From the NCBI GenBank assembly GCA_022836615.1, contig MU405240.1:246404-310403 (forward strand): DNA of 64,000 bases, read 5' to 3'. Made by a program: the position numbers and the translations under genes. This stretch comes from Annulohypoxylon bovei var. microspora. Its lineage: Eukaryota; Ascomycota; Sordariomycetes; Xylariales; Hypoxylaceae. Positions 56,403 to 64,000 of the stretch are shown here, piece after piece (positions within the stretch are counted from its first letter, which is position 1; each line of letters starts with the position of its first letter). Below the pieces are notes generated by a model, which did not search any database, was not told the DNA's origin, and saw only the letters and a program-made list of their open reading frames with translations.

Positions 56403-58802
56403 CTACTGAGTACCGTGTTCCATCATGCTTCTCCGATTCTCGCCGGATGCACGGGGCGAGATCTCAAGCAGCTTGGCGCTACCTGCACTAAAGTTTCGAG
56501 CGTGACCCTTATCCAGGTTGACACTGGTGGCCCTCTGTGGCTGAACAGGACTGTGGCCCTCTTCATCGTCACTATATCTCTCGGGATATTTCTCGTCGTC
56601 GTCATCATCGAAGGACTGAAGAAGACCTTCTCGGCTTCGCATTGTGTCTCTATGGTGTGTGACAATAGGGATCTGTCCGACTGCACCCCACTTAGCTTCG
56701 GGTTCGTCATCCTCCTCATCACTGCTGGGACGAGCCTCGCCCGTGGACTTGCGGTGTAATTGAGTAGGAACGACACTGTTCATATACTCATCTTCAACGA
56801 TATTACCGTCGTCTGAAGCATGTCCTTCAGATTCACCTGAGAATGGGGGTTGGGTGTATTGTTGAAGAGAATTTCTCATGCCTGATGAGGCTCGTTTCCT
56901 GTTAATCCGACCAGAAAGCCAAGATGCTTCCGAATCGATGGAGGCGAGCGACATAGACTGTGGTGCCGGCGAAACCTGTATTTCGTCTCGGTGCCAGGAG
57001 ATAGGGGTGGCCCGCATAGCCTCATGAGAGCGGTGGCCTGAGGTGGGGGTATCATAACGCATTTGGACGTCGTCGGGGATTACGGGGAGAGGCTCCGTAG
57101 GTAGGGGTTCGGCTTCCGGCGATGCTACACGAGAGTCCGGCGGAGACAGCGGTAATTCTGGGAGATCTTCCCGGAAGCGAGACATAGTTCTCTTGGGCAT
57201 GTTGGGGTTGATCTTTCGTGGAACAAAGTTCGCATGAGTTGGCGGTGGGCCTGCCTGCATCGAATCTCGCGAGGTATTCGAGAAGGATGAAGGGCCGGAG
57301 CTGCGTCTGTTCTTGTTCCATTTGAAGAACGATCTCCACGGTCTTGAGGAGCCGCTATCCGATATTTTCCCACCAGATTCTGCGTACTCGGGCTTAGTCG
57401 GGGCAGGCGACGGCAAATCAACATCGATTCTCGCCTTGACAGAGTCCCTTGGTGATTTTGAGCGCGAAGTCCTAGAACGGATAAAACTCAAAATCCTTAG
57501 ACTGGAAGAGCGCGAAGACGACGGCTGCTCTGGAATAGGGTCCGGTATCTGCTCGGATTCGAGAGCTCTGGCTGGAGTAGGCGGCGCTAGCGGGATGCTA
57601 TCGGTTCGATGAAACTCATCCAACGGCCTTGGGGACTCATCGCGGTTCTCTAGGTCTTCCCGTTCTCCGCCTTCTCTTCGAGAAGAGTCGTGCGACCGTC
57701 TCCTTCTCGATGAAGTGATAACTACTGAAGCTGGGTCGCATCCCTCGCTAGCCATTTCACGACCCATAACGCCTCTTTCTAAATTTTGTGGCGGCGGAGT
57801 GCCGCTTTCACGAGCCTCGGCCACCTCTGCTCGTTGCTTTTCTGCTTTTCTCGCGAGACGCCTTTCTAATCTCTCGCGTTCCTTTTCCTTCTTCCTTTCT
57901 CTTCTCCGTTTATCTCGCTCCATCAACTCCCGTAAATCCGATGTACCTAAATCATCTGCCAAGTCATCAATTCTCTTGTGAGCTTTAAGCGTAGCCTCGG
58001 GAATGACGCCTCTGTCGGCAAGCTTCCGCTTTGTCGATTGAGATCGCGTTAGCGCAGCGCTGACCGTGGGTCCATAAATAGGATTTGTAGCACATCGCAA
58101 TGTCGGGCGAGGCGCAAGCGCTTCTAGAGTCGAGACCTTCCAAGAGAGTTGTTCTGAATCAGACGACATAGCCGAATGAATAGAGCCAGGCATGGGCAGG
58201 GAGATGTCAGAAGAGGGTTCGTCCCAACTTCTGTTCAGGCCTGTCCTAATTCGCTTGCTCTCCTTTTTCGTCGGGCGACCAGCTGCCCAGGCGTCCGTGG
58301 CAGGACGAGTTGGCATGAATTTACTCATGGCTTTTATCTCAGCTTCTCGGTCATGGTCCTCCTTTCGCCGTTTGCTCGACTTCTTTCGTGGTAAAGGTTG
58401 TGCTCTTCGCTTATTTCTGGAATTGTCGTGGTGCAAAGTGGGAACTCGAGTTGCGAAATCCCCGCTGGACCCCGACGCAATCCTATGGCTCCCTTGCGCA
58501 TCATCGTTGGTAACAGCGAGAGGACCTGGAGGCATCGATGCAACCTTTCCCTTCTTAGACTTGGCGACGCGTATAGAGTCTCGGCGCCCTGGTGAGAAGC
58601 TGTAAGTACGAGGCCGCCGTTGTAATTTGTTGGGCCCATCTCGCTTTGCCTTAGGTGGCTCGGGGGTATTGATAGGTTCAGTTTGGCTTTGCGACGGGAC
58701 TTGATATTGACGACCACGTCCTGAGGTGTCGGCGTCGGAATCGAGGGCTGGCGTTCTCGACCGCTTGCGCGAGCCCTTGCGGCGGAAAGGCCACAAGGCC
58801 AT
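56403..58802 (-). CDS. Large basic low-complexity protein of unknown function
   Basis: A single-exon 799-residue ORF starting MALWPFRRKGSRKRSR. Most is disordered and rich in Ser, Arg, Pro and Glu. A highly charged helix at about 289-335 (KRRRERKKEKERERLERRLARK) should form a single alpha helix or coiled coil. Several clusters of Lys and Arg (8-16, 133-150, 183-190) look like nuclear localisation signals. Short blocks look conserved in style: LNRSWDEPSSD near 195 and WRSFFKWNKNRR near 486. Long uninterrupted length and consistent composition support a real gene despite the lack of a known domain. The C-terminus is doubtful: just past the stop, the next frame reads a compact, very protein-like 20-odd residues. 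I do not recognise the family and assign no function. Confidence 0.78.
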   Translation of the reverse strand: MALWPFRRKGSRKRSRTPALDSDADTSGRGRQYQVPSQSQTEPINTPEPPKAKRDGPNKLQRRPRTYSFSPGRRDSIRVAKSKKGKVASMPPGPLAVTNDDAQGSHRIASGSSGDFATRVPTLHHDNSRNKRRAQPLPRKKSSKRRKEDHDREAEIKAMSKFMPTRPATDAWAAGRPTKKESKRIRTGLNRSWDEPSSDISLPMPGSIHSAMSSDSEQLSWKVSTLEALAPRPTLRCATNPIYGPTVSAALTRSQSTKRKLADRGVIPEATLKAHKRIDDLADDLGTSDLRELMERDKRRRERKKEKERERLERRLARKAEKQRAEVAEARESGTPPPQNLERGVMGREMASEGCDPASVVITSSRRRRSHDSSRREGGEREDLENRDESPRPLDEFHRTDSIPLAPPTPARALESEQIPDPIPEQPSSSRSSSLRILSFIRSRTSRSKSPRDSVKARIDVDLPSPAPTKPEYAESGGKISDSGSSRPWRSFFKWNKNRRSSGPSSFSNTSRDSMQAGPPPTHANFVPRKINPNMPKRTMSRFREDLPELPLSPPDSRVASPEAEPLPTEPLPVIPDDVQMRYDTPTSGHRSHEAMRATPISWHRDEIQVSPAPQSMSLASIDSEASWLSGRINRKRASSGMRNSLQQYTQPPFSGESEGHASDDGNIVEDEYMNSVVPTQLHRKSTGEARPSSDEEDDEPEAKWGAVGQIPIVTHHRDTMRSREGLLQSFDDDDDEKYPERYSDDEEGHSPVQPQRATSVNLDKGHARNFSAGSAKLLEISPRASGENRRSMMEHGTQ

Positions 58803-59088
58803 ATTTCCGGAGTCCGATTGTCGGGCTCTGGTTTTGGAAATATTAGCGAGGCTATATCGTGGCGCGCGGTTGCGGGTTCCTATCGACGATGCTGGGTGAC
58901 GATCGCTGCGGAATGATTATCGCCATGGGCGCGGATTAACTCGAGCTATGCATATAATCAATTAATTAAAGATCGGACTAAATGCTCGTAGTCGTTTCGG
59001 TTCAAAAATATATCGTCGATCAATCCGTATTATCGTGTTCGAAAACGGTCGTCGCACTGCAGCAATCGGTTAAATCGGCGCTGGTGAT

Positions 59089-59124
59089 GGCGTTGGCGTT
59101 GGCGTTGGCGTTGGCGTTGGCGTT
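59089..59124 (+). repeat. (GGCGTT)6 hexanucleotide repeat
   Basis: Six perfect units, about 290 bp upstream of the start of the large basic protein gene. They are probably in its promoter or leader. Confidence 0.92.
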
Positions 59125-60093
59125 ATAGAACGCCGAATATATTGATGTCTCTCTATATTCGAGTCAAACACCAATTAGCGATAAGTAGAAATCGGGAAAT
59201 GATGTTGACAGTGATGCGTCGACGCGAATTGTTTCTGTTTCAATGCGTTTCCAGCGCAGGTATGTGGATGGGGTTTCGTTCGTGTTGGAATGTTGCGAGT
59301 TTTAGATTTGGGATTTGGTTTGGAGCTGGTGGTAGTGGTTCGAAGGTGGTTCAATCTCCAGTGGGTGGGTAGGGTGGTGGGTGGTGGGTAGTGGGAAAGA
59401 AATGGTTGATAATAGAGGGACTGCTGTGGCGGTCGGCAGTGGGGATGGAACATGGAACGCTCAGAACGCTCACAATAAACTGACACGGGGAAGGAAACCT
59501 TGGAAAAAAATAAAAACGGGGGAGGGAGGCGTCGTTGGCGACCACCCTAGATAACTGCTATTTTCAGGCAGTGCGAGTGGCAGGGAAAGGGCGATTAAAT
59601 GGGTTTTGCGAAATGAAGTCACACCCAGGGGGGTCCTTGGGCTGATGTTTAACGGGTTGACGGGTACTGTGGACAATCACTTCGAGTGGGGCCTTAACTG
59701 ATGTAGATTTGTGTCCATGCTACGTAGTATGTCAGTACTGTATACTTCGTAAAACCCTAGTCCCAGGCTATTTTGTCTCTCATTTCTAAGTTTCTGGATA
59801 CCTCTCATTTACTTTCAGGATGTATCCATCCTGGTTGTCTACCTGTACCTACATAATGCATGTAACATCCGAATCGCTACCAACCCGTTCCAACCTGATC
59901 CTATTAGGTACTGTGCCTTCGAAAAGGAGCGGGTCGATGAGAGAAGAACAATTTAGGTAGATTTGGTGAACTCTCGGGGCACCAAGTTGTCGAATAATTT
60001 TGAAATTTAAGATGGAGAATATTTCCGGTCTTGAGCCCCCCTCAATCGAGTCGCTTTCTATGCCATTAGTGTAAGTCTGTTGATGTCTTTAAG

Positions 60094-60123
60094 ACTTGAC
60101 TTGACTTGACTTAACTTGACTTC
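60094..60123 (+). repeat. ACTTG pentanucleotide repeat
   Basis: Six tandem units, of which the fourth and sixth each carry one change. Confidence 0.9.
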
Positions 60124-60489
60124 AATATTGAACAAAGTCGTGTACTTTTACTAAGAATGTAAGGCATTATCTAAGTTCAAGGGCTAATCCAATTCACTCT
60201 TAGCATAGATCGTAACCAATGAAACAAGTCGTCAGCAACTACGCAGCTACGTAGGGATTGCCTATTACATGCCTACGTCCTCCTTATACGGGTTCTACCT
60301 CCTTTAGTAACATCATTTAGTAACCTCTTTTAAGAATACACTATACCTACCTAGTCCTTCGATGTTAACACTAAAAGATCCGTGAGACTACCTATTCTTT
60401 TATAGCTGCTTTTATTAGTATGAATTTCAATGATAATATTGGTGGTATAGCGTAATAGCGGCACTTGAGAGTAACAGCCGGACCTTCAT

Positions 60490-60500
60490 TACCTAGGTAG
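60490..60500. repeat. TACCTAGGTAG motif copy
   Basis: An exact decamer plus G, identical to the copy that breaks the frame at 5196-5206. Confidence 0.9.
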
Positions 60501-63027
60501 CTTAGCTCGAAACCGATCAGTCCGGTGATGTCAGGAACAAGGGAGAGCAGCAAGGTACCCCCATACGACACATGACTACTGCATAACCTCGTCCATGAAA
60601 AAATAAGTGCAAGTCGGCTTATCCAGGTAATGGTTTGCTAGCCAACTAGCGGCCTGTCCGAAACTTGTAAATTCATAATGCAGTCCGATGTTTTCTTCAA
60701 AATCCATTAAGAGACCCCTTTTTTAATAATATGTCGCTTATCGTGAAGAGGGTTGATAGAACGAGATTCTCCCCAATGCCCAAGCACAGCGGGAAACCCC
60801 CAGACGGCGGCACTAGATCGTGTAGCGGCACGGTTTGCCGTTTGGCCCATGCTGCCATGTTGCCATGCCACTATGCCAACTTATGATGGCGGGTAACATC
60901 TACCTACAGTAGTATGTATGTATGCTTCCCCTATGGGCCCTATGGGGAGACCTCGATAGGCCGCATGTAGACAAACCTTTTATTGATCGCTTAATCAAGA
61001 AATTCCTGGATCGTCGTGAGATGAACATTGCTTTGCAGCAATCTTCCCCTTGTCTAATTGATAATAGTCACGTCAAATTGGTTCCGTACACGTGCCCGCG
61101 AAATTGTTGAAGAACATAGGGGCAAGGGCAATACTGTTCAACAAGCTGCGCCAAGCCAATGGACTTTGTGCCTGTTACGCCGCTCCCGAATAAATGCTAA
61201 ACGCCCACCCTATCGTCCGCTGATATACAGCGCCGCAGGCCAAGCGGGTTACTCCGTAAATAAAAAAAGCGTTACCGGTGCAAAAATCGGCGGCCGAATG
61301 CCATAAACTTCAAGGCTCGTATTCAAGATCTCGCCAAGGTACTTCAGTCACGAGGTAACAAGAACTCATGTAACTTATTATGTGCATTACCTGATTTGTA
61401 AAATTTCTATACTCTTTCGGTGCTTGTGCTGCTCGAAATAAACATACATATTACCACTATCAGGAGACCTGGACATAAACTAGGAACTTCAGCATACATC
61501 TCACATCGTCATAGATGTATGTATGCATGTAGTGGTAGAGTTTGTCAACGACGATCACATAGGGCAAGCTTCGGGTACGCAGGCTTAGAACCGGAAATGA
61601 TAGGCGTCCCACGCTTTACAGACCCCTCTAGGACGGCCGTAGGGCGGTCAATCTTTCCTCTCTTGTCATCCTTGAAAAGATGCCGAAATCTTTTGGGTTA
61701 GTTGTCTTATTCCCCGCCAGCGAGTAAGCAAAAGTTGCAAATGCAACTCGATATTAGTGATAGTCTATCCGGCTCTCATTGGGAATCTGGATCTATGCCT
61801 CTTGCATGATGCGGGGGTTGTGTGTGGTAACTCAAACATGCTAGTTATGCCTCTAGAGACTGACACGTAGAGAGGTTGTGTGCTTGACACACGCTCTCCC
61901 CTGCGCCCGCATGCAAGAGAACGGTTCCTGAGAAGCTTAATGGACGATCGAGCCCAAACTTGCATTAAGATAAGGTCTTGTCTGAGTTCTTTATCATGTC
62001 GTTCTAGCTAGAGGATCAAGCCTGGACTGGTCAGTTTGCTTCTGACCTCGCTTCGAATGAGAAATAATTTGATGATTGGACGCTTGACTTGGATCAAAAT
62101 TTTGTCGTGGCTTCTCGCTATAGCTTAGTATGTTACATATATGCATTGGTGTTCAAAGAAAGCTAGGCAAGGCTATCTGAAGGCATACCCAAGTATCGTA
62201 CACGACTCTCAATGATTGGATGTGGCTCTTTTATAACAGTCATGACAATCTAGAATAAAAATAACTCGGTCAAAATAATACAAATTACTGACTGGGAGAT
62301 TTGGGGTTGAAAAGAGTTGATTGGTGATTGGGCACACTACTCCCTAACGGAATCAAGCCTCAGCATGAAAAAGCACTTACTAGACTGCTGTACAACAGTA
62401 AATCCTGATTGTGGCTTTATGTAGGATCTACATTTTTGGAGCTGAATCTGAGGTCGTACGTGAGCCGGGTTGAGGCATGTACATAAAAAGATAAACGGCT
62501 ACACTACAGCCTTCCGGTCTAGGTCTTTAGATTTTAAACCAAATCTCATTAACGTGAACTCCGGTTCCATGGATACCAACCGATCTTAAGCCATTTGAGC
62601 AGATGCACAAGCCATACCGGCAGACCGGTAGGTAATTAGCCACGCCTGATATCCAGTCCGTCACTACCAAGGTACATACTCGTATTAGTGATGTTATAAA
62701 TTCCAGAGTAAAACGAACCCTCTATTGAACAATTTGCTACTGGGTAAGCACATCTAACTGTCAGAGTCAACCACTTGGAAAGTTACTTTAGTCCATTGCT
62801 AGGTAATAATTGTCTTGTCTAAGAGTTGAGCTACCAAGGTGGTTCGTGAGCCTAGCACTCTTAGAATGCCTCTATTATAACATTATTCCAATGTCCATCC
62901 TCGCACCAAGCCAGGCATCTCACCCGAGATCATGACTTATAGTCAACAACTAGTAGGGCCTCGAGCTGCTTATATTCCCCAGCGAGCGAGATATCTGCCC
63001 TCGCCAAAAGCTCCACGCTTGGTTCGT

Positions 63028-63516
63028 TTACAAGCATAGCCAGGTTCCACCCATTATCAGGAAGATAGCGATCTGAACGATGGGCATAGCAACGGCGTCA
63101 GGAGCAATGCCTGGGGCATCCGCGATCGTTAGGCCTAGCACAGTGCCCGCGGTGAGGTTCGCAGCGGCTCCGTCGATAGCAACCTGAGACAAGTTTCCGC
63201 ATTGCTGGTTTAGTTGCACATCCATCATCATCCCCATCAACTTCGGCGATTGGACGTCCAGGATAGCACGGGCGTCGAAGGTTCCCAGGTTGGAAGAGCG
63301 CAAGAAGGCGGCACGATAGGTCGCATTCAAGGCGACTGTAGAGAGGTTGGCTACCATCGCATAGTTTTGGCAGATGGGCGTGGTAGCGGCGGCCGCGCTT
63401 GGGCTCTGTCGGGGTGCCAGAGCATCGAAGGCTTCGGCCTGAGCTACTGCGATGTTGCAAATAGACAATAGGAGGACGAGAAGTTTGAACGGTGTTCGGA
63501 ACATGGTGGAAGACAT
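63028..63516 (-). CDS. Small secreted protein with GPI-anchor-type C-terminus
   Basis: A 162-residue single-exon protein. I use the ATG at 63516 (MSSTMFRTPFK), because the 43 codons upstream in the same frame look like leader and would hide the signal peptide. The signal peptide spans about 1-25 (LLVLLLSICNIAVAQA). The mature region (about 26-140) has Cys49 and Cys106, which could pair, and N-glycosylation sites at N58, N64, N108 and N120. The C-terminus ends in a hydrophobic MPIVQIAIFLIMGGTWLCL (144-162) after a small-residue stretch (ADAPGIAPDA), as in GPI-anchored proteins. No domain is recognised; similar small surface proteins are widespread in ascomycetes without known function. A plain C-terminal membrane anchor is the alternative to GPI. 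Confidence 0.75.
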   Translation of the reverse strand: MSSTMFRTPFKLLVLLLSICNIAVAQAEAFDALAPRQSPSAAAATTPICQNYAMVANLSTVALNATYRAAFLRSSNLGTFDARAILDVQSPKLMGMMMDVQLNQQCGNLSQVAIDGAAANLTAGTVLGLTIADAPGIAPDAVAMPIVQIAIFLIMGGTWLCL

Positions 63517-64000
63517 CTTGTTGTTAAGGGATTTGGGCAAGAAGCAAGTTATTACTCGTTGTCGGATGCTGTGGCCTGCCACGGAGCACGGTATTATTGT
63601 ATATGGAAAAAAGAACGAACGAAGCGACGTTGAAGCGAAGGGCAATAAGCAGAGAGATCAACTCACAAGAAGAGAATACAGAAGTGAGATGGAACCTACA
63701 TTGGAGAAGAGGATCTGAATTAATCCTTTCTGGCGGACACAGAGTCGTAGGCGTGTAGGGGCCTTACCAGGTTTCGGTCCAGGGTGATCCGACGTCTCAG
63801 ATCCTTAGGTAGTCGTAAGATCCAGTTATCGTCAGATTTGCGATCATAGCCACATACATACATAGAAAATTAGCCACAATACGACGCTGACTTATACTTA
63901 TCAGGTACAGTAAAACCTGTCCATAACGATTGCCAAGAAACACAGCACTGGGATCGTTATAGGGAGGTATCGTTCTGAAAAGTGATTTACTTTGGGACGA
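63517..64000. other. Right edge, promoter of the small surface protein gene
   Basis: Upstream region of the GPI-type gene, and unassigned DNA to the window end. No coding signal is seen; another gene could start beyond the edge. Confidence 0.5.

Larger units (their letters stand above)
58803..63027. other. Long intergenic region
   Basis: 4.2 kb without a supportable gene. The left 700 bp is the promoter of the large basic protein gene and holds (GGCGTT)6. Beyond it lie (ACTTG) repeats at 60094-60123 and an exact TACCTAGGTA at 60490. ORFs at 60.9-61.7 kb show no protein-like pattern. Confidence 0.55.

Noticed and set aside
57715..58717. Several 65-137 codon ORFs on both strands over the large basic protein gene
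   Set aside because: They are antisense or frame-shifted shadows of the 799-residue frame.
1..64000. tRNA, rRNA, CRISPR array, terminal-repeat transposon or intact retroelement
   Set aside because: A by-eye search for B-box sequences, long direct terminal repeats and spaced repeats found nothing convincing. A tRNAscan or repeat-library search would settle it.

Overview
The window reads as nuclear DNA of a filamentous ascomycete (Pezizomycotina; a Sordariomycete is my best guess). The reasons are short GT-AG introns of 47-131 bp with CTAAC-type branch sites, two HET-domain heterokaryon-incompatibility genes, two 2EXR-domain genes, a GLEYA adhesin-like protein, a membrane-anchored lectin-like protein, a secreted class II haem peroxidase, and orthologues of core eukaryotic genes (UBA4, PAM17, thioredoxin, a SCOC-type coiled-coil protein, a FYVE-RING ligase). 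I saw no rRNA, no convincing tRNA, no CRISPR array and no intact transposon.

Layout. 0-2.7 kb: UBA4 (+) converging on PAM17 (-). 4.5-5.6 kb: a small membrane-protein candidate, then a reading frame broken by one stop. 6.4-8.7 kb: HET gene 1 (+). 9.2-9.5 kb: a small coiled-coil candidate. 10.5-13.8 kb: a secreted GH2 exo-beta-glucosaminidase (+) tail to tail with a 2EXR gene (-). 15.1-17.9 kb: a secreted GLEYA protein (+) tail to tail with HET gene 2 (-). 18.6-19.2 kb: a GNAT acetyltransferase (-). 21.4-22.5 kb: a three-exon 2EXR gene (-). 25.8-27.6 kb: a lectin-like membrane protein (+). 28.4-30.4 kb: a FYVE-RING protein (+). 35.8-36.3 kb: a SCOC-type protein (-). 36.3-47 kb: a nearly gene-free stretch with one relic. 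47.0-47.9 kb: a class II peroxidase (-). 53.8-54.4 kb: thioredoxin (-). 56.4-58.8 kb: a large basic protein of unknown function (-). 63.0-63.5 kb: a small GPI-type surface protein (-).

There is no biosynthetic cluster or operon. The loose theme from 6 to 28 kb is self/non-self recognition and the cell surface: two HET genes, two 2EXR genes, a GLEYA protein and a lectin. The secreted glucosaminidase and peroxidase fit saprotrophic or plant-associated growth. The rest is housekeeping. Seven gene models were spliced by hand from frame and consensus sites; none is backed by transcript data.

The most unusual non-genic signal is a palindromic decamer, TACCTAGGTA, with shorter (CCTA)n/(TAGG)n relatives. 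It recurs through the intergenic DNA, and one copy supplies the stop codon that breaks the reading frame at 5.1-5.6 kb.
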